A DNA stretch of 57,522 nucleotides, from NCBI GenBank assembly GCA_027483795.1, contig JAIXTT010000032.1, forward strand, positions 1 through 57,522. The letters run 5' to 3'. The DNA comes from Hyphomicrobiales bacterium. GTDB lineage: Bacteria; Pseudomonadota; Alphaproteobacteria; Rhizobiales; Beijerinckiaceae. This document shows positions 18,073 through 26,643 of the stretch, piece by piece. Made by a program: the position numbers and the translations under genes. How positions within the stretch are numbered: position 1 is the stretch's first letter; each line of letters begins with the position of its first letter. The notes beneath the pieces are model-generated. The model made no database searches. It was not told the origin of the DNA and saw only the letters and a program-made list of their open reading frames with translations.

Positions 18073-20208
18073 TCAGGCGACGTGCCGCGTCTGTTGGTTC
18101 CACAGATGGCGGTAGACGGTGGAGCGGGAGAGAAGCTCTTCGTGACGGCCCGCCTCCACCGCGCGACCGCGGTCGAAGACGATGATGGCGTCGGCGTCGA
18201 CGAGCGTGCTGAGGCGATGCGAGACGATCAGCACCGTCCGCCCCTCCGCTATCTGCTTGAGGTTCTGTCGCACCACCGCCTCGCTGTGCGGATCGAGCGC
18301 GCTCGTCGCCTCGTCGAGAATGAGGATGCGGGGATCGAGCAGCAGCGCCCGGGCGATGGACAGGCGCTGGCGCTGTCCGCCGGAAAGATCGGCGCCGTTT
18401 TCTTCGAGGGGCGTTTCGAAGCCGCGCGGCAGGCGGGCGATGAATTCCTCCGCCCCCGCGCGGCGCGCGGCGAGCGCGATCTCTTCGAGCGAGGCGTCGG
18501 GCCTCACGCAGGCGATGTTGTCGCGGACCGTGCCGCGAAACAGGAAGCTGTCCTGCAGCACCACCCCCACGTTCCGCCGCAGATGCGGGAGATCGATTTC
18601 GCGCAGATCATGCCCGTCGATGCGGATGATGCCCTGCCGGACGGGATAGAGCCCTTGCAGGAGACGGGTCAGCGTCGTCTTGCCCGAACCGCTCTGCCCG
18701 ACGATGCCGACCACGGTGCCCGCGGGGATCCGGATCGAGACGCCGTCGAGCGCGGGCGCGCGATCCTCGGCATAGCGGAAGGTGACGTCCTCGACCTCGA
18801 TCGCGCCGGTGATCGCCGGGCGGAGACCGCGGGCGTTCGGGGGACGCTCGGGCTTGCGGTTCATGATCTCGCCGAGCATCCGCACCGAGAGCGCGACCTC
18901 CTGATATTCGTGAACCATGGTCACGAGCTGCATCAGCGGCCCCGTGACGCGGCCCGCGAGCATGTTGAAGGCGACGAGCGCGCCGATGGTCATGGCGCCG
19001 TCGAAGACCTTCATCGCGCCGAGGCCCACGATCCCGACCACCATGGCCTTTTCCAGAAAGCCCGTCAGCGATTGGGCGAGGGTCGAGAGCTTCTCGACGC
19101 GGAAGCGGAGATCGGCGGCCTGGGCGGAGCGGTCGTCCCAGGCCCGGCGACGCAAGGGCTCCATGGCGAGCGCCTTGACCGTGCGCATGCCGTGGACGGT
19201 CTCGACCAGCATCGCCTGCCGTTCCGCCTCCACGGCGTAGAGATCGAGCAGACGGCGGCGGAAGGGGCCGACGAGCACGCCGATCACGATCCCGATCAGG
19301 GCGGTGAAGCCGAGCACGAGCAGGGTCAACGGCATGCTGTAGAGCAGCAGCACGGGCAGGAAGACGAGGAGCGAGACGAGATCGAGCCCGGTGAGGAACA
19401 GCCGGCCCGTCAGGAATTCGCGGATGCGCCCCGCCTGCTGCATGTGCTTCACCAGCACGCCCGCGGAGGTCTTTTCGAACACTTCGACCGGGAGATCGAG
19501 CAGATGCGTGAAGGTCTTCTTCGCCGTCCGGACATCGATGCGGTTGGTCGCGAAGAGCAGGAGATAGCGGCGCAGAAAGTTGAAGGCCGCCTCGAAGACG
19601 AGGGCCGCGGCCATCCCGATCGCGAGCACGGTCAGGGTCGTGTAGCTCTCATGGACCAGCACCTTGTCGATGACGAGCTGGAAGAAGATCGGGGTGGCGA
19701 GCCCCAGCGCGAAGAGGAAGAGCGCGGCGAGCGCCACCTCCCCGAAGAGCTTCCGCTGCCGCCCGATCTCCGGGAAGAACCAGGAGATGCCGAAGGGCCG
19801 TTCCGTCGCGGCGACGGAGGCGTCGCGGCCGAGGAGGACGACGTCCCCGTCCCAGACCTTTTCGAGCGCCTCGCGGCCGAGCGGGATCGGCTCGCCGAGT
19901 TCGGCGAGCGGATCGAAGATGATGACGTCGCCGTCCGGGCCCGGACCTTCGACGACGATCCAGTTTCCGTTGGCGAGACGCGCGAGCGCCGGATAGGCCT
20001 CGCCGAGGCCGCGCAATTCGTCATGGGTCAGGCGGACGGCACGCGCCGCGAGGCCCGCCTCCGTCGCCATGCCGACGACCTTGTCCGGATCGACGGGCTC
20101 GCGCCCGATCGCATGGGCATGGGCGAGACGATCGGGCGCGAGATCCGTCCCGTGCTTCCGCGCCGCCAGAGCAAGGCAGACGAGCGCGGTATCGGGATGC
20201 GGGGCCAT
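18073..20208 (-). CDS. type I secretion ABC exporter with inactive C39-like domain
   Basis: 711 residues in the HlyB arrangement: an N-terminal peptidase-like domain (1-130), six membrane helices (about 150-430) and an ATPase domain (about 470-711) with GQSGSGKTT, LSGGQRQRLSIARALL and ILILDEATSALD. In the N-terminal domain the catalytic Cys of C39 peptidases (D-C-G-x-x-C-L) is replaced: here the site reads DTALVCL. The catalytic His block reads NGNWIVV, with Asn in place of His. It is therefore a docking domain as in HlyB, and the substrate is probably exported uncleaved. It lies between the 96-aa gene and the adaptor, and exports the large protein upstream. Confidence 0.94.
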   Translation of the reverse strand: MAPHPDTALVCLALAARKHGTDLAPDRLAHAHAIGREPVDPDKVVGMATEAGLAARAVRLTHDELRGLGEAYPALARLANGNWIVVEGPGPDGDVIIFDPLAELGEPIPLGREALEKVWDGDVVLLGRDASVAATERPFGISWFFPEIGRQRKLFGEVALAALFLFALGLATPIFFQLVIDKVLVHESYTTLTVLAIGMAAALVFEAAFNFLRRYLLLFATNRIDVRTAKKTFTHLLDLPVEVFEKTSAGVLVKHMQQAGRIREFLTGRLFLTGLDLVSLLVFLPVLLLYSMPLTLLVLGFTALIGIVIGVLVGPFRRRLLDLYAVEAERQAMLVETVHGMRTVKALAMEPLRRRAWDDRSAQAADLRFRVEKLSTLAQSLTGFLEKAMVVGIVGLGAMKVFDGAMTIGALVAFNMLAGRVTGPLMQLVTMVHEYQEVALSVRMLGEIMNRKPERPPNARGLRPAITGAIEVEDVTFRYAEDRAPALDGVSIRIPAGTVVGIVGQSGSGKTTLTRLLQGLYPVRQGIIRIDGHDLREIDLPHLRRNVGVVLQDSFLFRGTVRDNIACVRPDASLEEIALAARRAGAEEFIARLPRGFETPLEENGADLSGGQRQRLSIARALLLDPRILILDEATSALDPHSEAVVRQNLKQIAEGRTVLIVSHRLSTLVDADAIIVFDRGRAVEAGRHEELLSRSTVYRHLWNQQTRHVA

Positions 20209-20223
20209 GACGAAATCCCGCCC

Positions 20224-20514
20224 TCAGCTGAAGTTCGGCGAACGGTTCGGCCGCAGCGGATCGGGTCCCGCGGGCGGCGGGACGGCGTTGCGGCGGATCG
20301 CGCCCGCCTCCTCGAGGCCTTTCAGGGCCTTGATCATCAGGTCGGCGGCATTGGCGAAACCGTCGAGCGGCATGATCACGCGTTGGCGGATCACGGGCTT
20401 CGGATTGCCCGAAGCGTCCTTCTCGACGGCCGAGAGGCTGACGAAGTCGATCCGGACGACCGAACCGCCGACGGTGATTTCACCGACCGCGTCGGCGAAG
20501 ATTTCCTGATTCAC
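20224..20514 (-). CDS. small conserved protein of the secretion operon, 96 aa
   Basis: The start is GTG at 20514, preceded at 8 bases by a strong GGAGGGGG ribosome site. The product has a beta-rich N-terminal half (EITVGGSVVRIDFVSLSAVE), a conserved core RQRVIMPLDGFANAADLM, a helix (KALKGLEEAGAI) and a Pro/Arg-rich tail. I recall similar short proteins beside type I secretion genes in alphaproteobacteria, of unknown function. It lies between the exported protein (26 bases) and the exporter (15 bases), so a role in substrate handling, as chaperone or regulator, is plausible. It has no signal peptide and no cysteine. Confidence 0.78.
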   Translation of the reverse strand: MNQEIFADAVGEITVGGSVVRIDFVSLSAVEKDASGNPKPVIRQRVIMPLDGFANAADLMIKALKGLEEAGAIRRNAVPPPAGPDPLRPNRSPNFS

Positions 20515-20540
20515 GATGTTTCCCCCTCCGATGGCGGCCG

Positions 20541-23500
20541 TCAGGCCGCGATCTGTCCGCTGAAGACCACGTCCACCCAGTAATTGCTTCGGTTGAAGGT
20601 CGAGGTCGGGAAGCTGCCCGAAGCCCCGTAGGCATAGACGCCGTTCCCGCCCGACGCGTCGGAGGCGGGCGCGGTGAGCGACCCCGCCGTCTTCGCGGTC
20701 GCGAAATAGTCGGGCGTGATCGAGTAGAAGCCGTTCGTGTGATAGGAGGCGACATAGGTCTGCCCCGCCGCGAGCGACACGGGCTGGGCCAGCGAGACGG
20801 TCTGCCAACCGCTCGCGCTCTCGCCGGAGAAGGTGGCGGAGGCGAGCAGCGTCCCGGTCGCCGTCCACAGATGGGCCTGATGCGGGCCGACATTGCTCGG
20901 CCCCTTGTAGAAGCTGATCCCCGTCACCTGCCCCGCGGTCGCCGTCGTGAACTTCATGCCGAGTTCGACGGGATTCGGGTCGTTGACGGTGAGGATCGAA
21001 GGCGTATCGGTCGCGGCGAAGAGCCCCGTCCCCGTCGCGGGGGCGGTGACGGTGAGCGCGACCTGCGCCGAAGCGGTGTTCCCGTTGCCGTCCGCGATCG
21101 TGTAGGTGAAGCCCGCATTTCCGGTGAAGCCGTTCGTCGGGGCGAAGGTGATCTTCCCTGCCTGCGCGTCGATCGCGGCAAGGCCGCCGGTCGCGCCGGA
21201 AACCGCGGTGACTGTGAGCCCGTCCCCGTCCGGATCGGTGTCGTTGGCGAGGAGCGCTCCGACGTCGATCACGATCGGCGTGTCGCGGTTCGTCGTGTAG
21301 CCCGTGTCGTTCACCGCGACGGGAGAGCGGTTCACGCTCGTGGCGGCACGGAAATAGACGACGTCGGCGAAGTAGTTCGTCGCGTTGAAGGTCGCGGTCG
21401 GGAAGAGCCCGGCGGCGCCGTAGGCATAGACGCCGTTCCCGCCCGCCGGGCCGCTTGCGGGGGCCGAGAGCGGACCGGACGTGATCGTGGTCGAAAGACC
21501 GCGGGACGTGACGGCATAGGTGCCGTTCGACGAATAGGAGACGATGTAGCTCTGCCCGGCCGTGACGGCGACGGGCGCGGCCAGTTCGGCGAGTTGCCGG
21601 CCGCTCGCCGTCTCGTTCGCGAAGGTGACGGAAGCGAGAAGCGTCCCCGAGGCGGTCCACAGATAGCCGCGATGCGTGCCCGTCTCCTGCGGCGCCTTGT
21701 AGAACGTCAGCGCCGCGATGGTGCCGTCGGCCGAAACGGTGAAGCGCGTGCCGAGATTGAGCGGCGTGCCGTCGGCGACGAAGCTTGCGGGCGTCACGGT
21801 CGAGAAAAGAGAATAGGCCGTGGCGGTTTCGCCGACGATCACGCCGACCGTCGCGCTCGCCGTGAGTTCCCCGTCGCTCGCGGCATAGGCGAACGAGGCG
21901 GGTCCCGTATAGCCTGCCGCCGGGGTGAAGGTGACGGTCGTCTTGTCGGAGGACAGCGAGACCGTGCCGTTGGTCGCCCCGCCGACCGAGGCGATCGTGA
22001 GGGTCCGACCTTCGGGATCGAGGTCGTTGGCGAGCAGCGTGCTCGCGGCGATGGTCAGCGTGCCGTCCGCGGCGACCGTGAAGCCGTTGTCGTTGGTCGG
22101 CACGGGCGCCTTGTTCGGCACGGTGCCGCCCTGCACGAAGACGACGTCCACGAAATAGTTCGAGTTCCGATAGGTGGATGTCGGGAAGGCGCTCGCGCCA
22201 TAAGAATAAACGCCGTTGCCCAGGCCCGACGACTCCGAACCCACGCTCAGCGTGCCGTTGACGTAGCCGTTCCGGAAGCCTTCGACCGTGACCGAATAGA
22301 AGCCCTGCGTGTGATAGGACGCGACATAGGTCACGCCCGCCGTGATCTGCACGGGTTGCGCGAAGAGCGCCGTCTGCCAGCCCGAAGCGGTCTCCCCGGT
22401 GAAGGTGACGGTCGCGAGCCGCTGCCCCGTCGTGCTCCAGAGGCTGCCCGTATGCGTGCCCGTATTCTGCGCGCCCTTGTAGAAGCGGATGCCCGTGATC
22501 AGACCGTCGGCCGTCGAGCGGAACCGCGTTCCGAGTTCGACCTGCGCCGCGTCGTTCACGGTCGTGACCGCGGGAACGACCGTGTCGGGAAAGAGGGACA
22601 GCGCGACATTCGCCACGGGCGTCCGGTCGAGGACCACGTCGACCCAGTAATTCGCCGCGTTGAAGGTCCGGTTCGGGAAGGTACCCGGCCCGCCATAGGC
22701 GTAGAGCCCGTTCTCGCCCGCCGGCGCGACGAGGTCGCCGTTCTCGCCGGGCGACATGAAATACCCGGTCGACTGACTGTAGCCGCCGGTCGTGTGGTAG
22801 GAGACGATGTAGGTCGTGTCGGCGGCGAGCCGGATCGGCGTGGGGAGCGTCGCCGTCTGCCAGCCCGAGGCCGTCTCGTTCGTGAAGGTCGCCTCGGCCA
22901 GCATGACGCCGCCCGTCGTCCAGATGCGGGCCGAATGCGTGCCCGTATTCGTCGACGCCTTGTAGAAGCGGAACCCCGTCAACAACGGCGACTCCGCCGT
23001 CGTGAACTTCATGCCGAGTTCGACCGGGGTCCGGTCCGAGATCGTGACCGCGTTCACGGGCGTCGCGAGATCCCACAGGCTCGTCGCGTCGGGCACGACG
23101 ACGTTCACCTTCACGCCCGCGCTTGCGAGCCCCGTATTCACGCTGTCGTCGGTGGCGCGGGCGAGGATCGTGCGCTCGCCCGCCGGACCGTTCACGGTCC
23201 AGGCGTAGCTCCAATTCGATGTCCCTTGCGCGGGGTGCCAGGTGAGCCCGCCATTGGTCGAGACCTCGACGCCCGCGACGAGGCCGCCGATGTCGACGGC
23301 GGAGCCCGTGATCGTGACCCGTTGTCCGGAAACGAAGGTGCCGCCCGCGATCCCGCTCGCGGAGATCGTCGCCGAAGGCGCGGTCCTGTCGGTCGAGGCG
23401 ACGGCGAAGACGAGGCTGGCTTCCAGCGTCTGCGGCCTTACCCCCATCTCGGCGAAGAGATTGACCATGGCCTGCCGGACGGCCGGATCGGTCGGGGTGG

Positions 23501-25409
23501 CCTCGTTGTCGTGGTTCTCGTCGAGAGCCCAGCTCCAATAGACCATGCCCGCGCCGAACACGAGCGCGCCGCTTTCGGGGTCGCGGTAGAGGGTCAGATT
23601 GTGCGTGGCCGTGCCCGGACCGACGGTGAAGCCGTAATCGAGCAGCTTCTGCTCCACCTCGACGGTGCTCGACGACAGCCGGATGAGGCCCGCCGGCGAG
23701 AAGCCGTTGTCGGGCGCGGCGTTCCATTCATAGCCGAGATAGGTGCCGTTGAGCGTCGTCGTGCCGCCGACGGGCGTCTGCGCGACGCGGGTGTCGCGCC
23801 AGAAGCGCAGGCGCGACATGTCGTAGGGCACGGTGACCGTATCGAGACGGTAGGAGTCGACCTCGAAGATCGTGCCCGTCAGCGCGTTTTCGGGAAGCCC
23901 CGTGCCGCCGAAGCGGGGGTCGCGCCAGGTGCCGGTCCAGATTTCGGAGGGGTCCGAGCCGAAATTGTCGCGGGTCTCCTTGTAGCAGACGATGGTGCGA
24001 TAGGCCGCGCCGCTCGCGTCGATGCTCGTTTCCCAACGGATCTTCCAATAGACCTCGTTGCCGCTCCAGAACTGCAGATTGACGCCCGCGTCCCGCGCCG
24101 CCTCGACATGGGTCCTCTGCTCCGCCGACCAATACTCGTCATGGCCGACGGACAGAAAGACCTTGTGGTCCAGCAGTCCCGCCCCGTCCCGCGCCACGTC
24201 GACGCCCGTGACGTAGCTCACGTCGAAGCCGTTGCGTTCGAGCCAGAGCAATGCCGGATATTCCGCGCCGAAGATCCAGTCCTGCGGCCCGGAAGCGAGT
24301 TCCCGGAGTCGGCTCGTGAAGGGCCGGTTGTAGCTGACCGCGACGGCCTTGCCGTTCGTGCCCGCATAGAGATTGGTGCCGCCCCAAGGATTGTAGGCGA
24401 CCCAGGTCGTGTCCGCGGTCTGGAAGAGGACGTCGCTCGGCGTGCCGTCCGCACGGACGACGAAGGCCATGTGGTTCTCGCCGAAGGTGCCGTCCTCGCG
24501 CACGAGCTTGGCGATGTAGATGCCGGAACAGGCGTCGGCGGGAATGGTCCATGAATCGGTGACGGACCAGTTGCCGCAATCGATCAGCTTGGTCGTCGGG
24601 TCGAAGAGCGGAGCGGGCTGGACGGTGCCCGCCGCGTTCCGGTCGATGGTGGCGACCTTGCGCGCGCCCATGCCGCCGTACCAGCCGAGCCGATAGACGT
24701 CGATACGGTAGTCGGCGGCGTTCGTATCGACCTTGAAGTCGACGCGGCCGCCGCGGTTCAGACTGATCTCGGTCGCGAAGCCCTCGATGTTCGTGCTGCC
24801 GACGCCGTTGCGGAGGTCCCATTCGGAGCGGGGATTTCCGGGTTTGCGGTTCTCGACGACGATCGCGTTCTCCGCGAGCGCGGCGGAGGAGGGGTCGCCC
24901 GTCGAAGGATCCGTCGACGCGCCGCCCGCCACTGTCCCCGTCGATGCCGCCGGGAAGATCATCACGAGCTCGTCCGTCCACGGCCCCGTGGGATAGGAAC
25001 TCGCAGGGGGCTCGGAGGACACGGCGTTCGCCGCGATCGTGGCGTCGGTCGTTCCGGCCGCCAAGGGTACCAGAAAGGCGCTCGGGACGAGCGAGGATTG
25101 CGGCCCCTCGATCGACGCCGTCGTCTCGACGGACGAACCCGTCGAACCCGTCGAAACGGGTGCCGCCGGCTGTGCGAAGACCTGGATCTCGAGCGCCTGC
25201 GCCTCCGGGCCGGCCGCGACGAGCGCGACGGGATCGAGCGCGCCTTGCGGCGCGGCGCCAGGCCCCGGCCCGGGCTCGGGTCGACGGAGCGCCTCGAGCC
25301 CCGGCGCGGCGCGGCCGTCGAGGCCGAGAAGCGCGAGCGGGGCGAGAGCGGGGAGCAGCGAGCCGGCACGCCGTCCGAGGCGGAGCTTTCTCAGAGGATC
25401 GAAGCGCAT
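20541..25409 (-). CDS. large type I-secreted protein: dimethylformamidase-like domain plus four DUF4082-like domains
   Basis: 1,622 residues; the ATG is preceded at 8 bases by AGGAGG. A low-complexity Ala/Pro/Thr segment fills residues 1-180. Residues about 190-655 resemble the large-subunit domain of N,N-dimethylformamidase (WDLRNGVGSTNIEG, VYRLGWYGGMGARKV, SVGHDEYWSAEQR, SGNEVYWKIRW, VYWSWALD). An Ig/fibronectin-like domain follows (about 670-775). Then come four DUF4082-like units near 780-925, 937-1093, 1199-1352 and 1464-1622, each with 'VELGxxF', 'FYKxxxNxGTH', 'ASGWQT' and 'NYxVDVVF'. Cadherin/Big_9-like repeats with LLANDLDPEG or LLANDTDPDGDG lie near 1101-1190 and 1362-1455. There are no RTX nonapeptides and no classical signal peptide. 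It heads the operon that encodes its likely exporter. Its function may be surface adhesin, matrix protein or enzyme. Confidence 0.9.
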   Translation of the reverse strand: MRFDPLRKLRLGRRAGSLLPALAPLALLGLDGRAAPGLEALRRPEPGPGPGAAPQGALDPVALVAAGPEAQALEIQVFAQPAAPVSTGSTGSSVETTASIEGPQSSLVPSAFLVPLAAGTTDATIAANAVSSEPPASSYPTGPWTDELVMIFPAASTGTVAGGASTDPSTGDPSSAALAENAIVVENRKPGNPRSEWDLRNGVGSTNIEGFATEISLNRGGRVDFKVDTNAADYRIDVYRLGWYGGMGARKVATIDRNAAGTVQPAPLFDPTTKLIDCGNWSVTDSWTIPADACSGIYIAKLVREDGTFGENHMAFVVRADGTPSDVLFQTADTTWVAYNPWGGTNLYAGTNGKAVAVSYNRPFTSRLRELASGPQDWIFGAEYPALLWLERNGFDVSYVTGVDVARDGAGLLDHKVFLSVGHDEYWSAEQRTHVEAARDAGVNLQFWSGNEVYWKIRWETSIDASGAAYRTIVCYKETRDNFGSDPSEIWTGTWRDPRFGGTGLPENALTGTIFEVDSYRLDTVTVPYDMSRLRFWRDTRVAQTPVGGTTTLNGTYLGYEWNAAPDNGFSPAGLIRLSSSTVEVEQKLLDYGFTVGPGTATHNLTLYRDPESGALVFGAGMVYWSWALDENHDNEATPTDPAVRQAMVNLFAEMGVRPQTLEASLVFAVASTDRTAPSATISASGIAGGTFVSGQRVTITGSAVDIGGLVAGVEVSTNGGLTWHPAQGTSNWSYAWTVNGPAGERTILARATDDSVNTGLASAGVKVNVVVPDATSLWDLATPVNAVTISDRTPVELGMKFTTAESPLLTGFRFYKASTNTGTHSARIWTTGGVMLAEATFTNETASGWQTATLPTPIRLAADTTYIVSYHTTGGYSQSTGYFMSPGENGDLVAPAGENGLYAYGGPGTFPNRTFNAANYWVDVVLDRTPVANVALSLFPDTVVPAVTTVNDAAQVELGTRFRSTADGLITGIRFYKGAQNTGTHTGSLWSTTGQRLATVTFTGETASGWQTALFAQPVQITAGVTYVASYHTQGFYSVTVEGFRNGYVNGTLSVGSESSGLGNGVYSYGASAFPTSTYRNSNYFVDVVFVQGGTVPNKAPVPTNDNGFTVAADGTLTIAASTLLANDLDPEGRTLTIASVGGATNGTVSLSSDKTTVTFTPAAGYTGPASFAYAASDGELTASATVGVIVGETATAYSLFSTVTPASFVADGTPLNLGTRFTVSADGTIAALTFYKAPQETGTHRGYLWTASGTLLASVTFANETASGRQLAELAAPVAVTAGQSYIVSYSSNGTYAVTSRGLSTTITSGPLSAPASGPAGGNGVYAYGAAGLFPTATFNATNYFADVVYFRAATSVNRSPVAVNDTGYTTNRDTPIVIDVGALLANDTDPDGDGLTVTAVSGATGGLAAIDAQAGKITFAPTNGFTGNAGFTYTIADGNGNTASAQVALTVTAPATGTGLFAATDTPSILTVNDPNPVELGMKFTTATAGQVTGISFYKGPSNVGPHQAHLWTATGTLLASATFSGESASGWQTVSLAQPVSLAAGQTYVASYHTNGFYSITPDYFATAKTAGSLTAPASDASGGNGVYAYGASGSFPTSTFNRSNYWVDVVFSGQIAA

Positions 25410-25563
25410 CGGTCGGACCTCCTGCTGCGGACGGAAAGGATGGTCGCCCGGGACCGTGAAAGAAGAAATCGACCGGACGGGACGTCGTGGGGCGAGACGC
25501 GCGCCCGATCGGACGACCCCTACGCCCCTCGGCGGAGACGGAGGCTGGAGCGCGGCTCCCCTT

Positions 25564-26643
25564 TCAGAGGAGTTGTGCGACGGGATCGCGCACGGCGGCC
25601 TCGCCGCGGAAGACGCGCCGTGCGGCGAGCAGCCCGCCCGTCTGCAGACGGACCACCGCTTCCGGTCCCGTCGCATCGAGCAGCGCGGCCATATGGCCGG
25701 GAGCGGGTTCGATCTCGGGCCAAAGCGCAACGCCCGCCTCCCGCAGCGCGCGCCGGTCGACGTCGCCCCAGAATTGGGCGAGCACCGCCTGCGGCGCGAC
25801 GCGCGCCAGCCGTTTCGCGTCGCCGGGGCCGATGCGGGGCCGGCGCGTCGGGCGCAGCGCGCAGACCACGGCCTGCCAGGAGTCGGCGGGCAGCGCGCCG
25901 ACGCCGTCGAACACCTGCACGCGGGCGCCGAGGCCGGTGAGCCCGCGCATGATGAAGGGACCGAAATCATTGTCGCAGAGCAGCGCGATCCGGCTGCCGT
26001 AGACCGAGATCCCGGCGTCGAAGAGCATCTTCACGCAGGTGAGGCCGAGATAGGAGAAGACGTCGATGCTTTCGTGCCGCTCGTTGACGCCGACGATGCG
26101 CACGCCCTTGGCCCGACAGGCCGCGAGATCGATGTCCGCGGCGCGGAACTCCCACGCCTCGAACATCAGCGCGATCACGGCGTCGGGCCGCATGGCGGCG
26201 ACCGCCGCCGCATCGATGGGGCGGAGATGGCCGCTGTTGGTGACGATGTCGGCGGCACGCCAAAGATCGGGAGGAACGGTTTCGACGACGGCGATGCGGT
26301 CCGCCACGCCCGCCTGCAGCGCCAGTGCGCCGACGCGGTCGCGGATCTGCTCCACACTTCCGTGGCGCGACGCCCGTGCCAAGGCATGCACGCGCGCGCC
26401 CGCCATGGCGGCGATCACGGGCGTCGTCCCGTAGGCGCCCGTCGCCGCTTCCGTGAGGACGGTCAGGCCGCGCAGATCGAGCCCCGTGCGCTGCACGGCC
26501 TCGCGGATCAGGGCTTTGAGCCGGAGCGGCGCGAAGCCGGGCCTCGCGGCGACGGCGTCCGGCGGAGCGCTCGGCACGGGGCCGCGCAGCACGTAGCCGG
26601 GCGCGCCCTCGCAAGGCCTTGGGAAAGCCGAAGCGTCGTTCAT
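25564..26643 (-). CDS. unrecognised protein, two Rossmann-like halves, in polysaccharide operon
   Basis: 359 residues that I cannot assign to a named family. Two nucleotide-binding-like segments are visible: TVLTEAATGAYGTTPVIAAM near residue 60 and RIALLCDNDFGPFIMRGLTG near residue 220, each a beta strand, turn and helix, though neither has a perfect GxGxxG. VNERHESIDVFSYLGL between them recalls the hinge region of 2-hydroxyacid-dehydrogenase-like or adenosylhomocysteinase-like proteins. There is no membrane segment or signal peptide. Its ATG overlaps the stop of the aminotransferase gene (ATGA), so it is the last gene of the nucleotide-sugar operon and is followed after 154 bases by the secreted-protein gene. 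A role in sugar precursor or polymer modification is inference. Confidence 0.8.
   Translation of the reverse strand: MNDASAFPRPCEGAPGYVLRGPVPSAPPDAVAARPGFAPLRLKALIREAVQRTGLDLRGLTVLTEAATGAYGTTPVIAAMAGARVHALARASRHGSVEQIRDRVGALALQAGVADRIAVVETVPPDLWRAADIVTNSGHLRPIDAAAVAAMRPDAVIALMFEAWEFRAADIDLAACRAKGVRIVGVNERHESIDVFSYLGLTCVKMLFDAGISVYGSRIALLCDNDFGPFIMRGLTGLGARVQVFDGVGALPADSWQAVVCALRPTRRPRIGPGDAKRLARVAPQAVLAQFWGDVDRRALREAGVALWPEIEPAPGHMAALLDATGPEAVVRLQTGGLLAARRVFRGEAAVRDPVAQLL

Noticed and set aside
17839-20583. 914-codon plus-strand open frame opposite the exporter and small-protein genes
   Set aside because: It is a mirror frame of the exporter gene, with low-complexity composition, no ribosome site and no recognisable motif.
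20739-24554. Very long open frame on the plus strand opposite the secreted-protein gene
   Set aside because: Arg/Gly/Asp-rich product with no domain, antisense to a gene with clear repeated domains. Long antisense frames are expected in DNA with GC-rich third positions.
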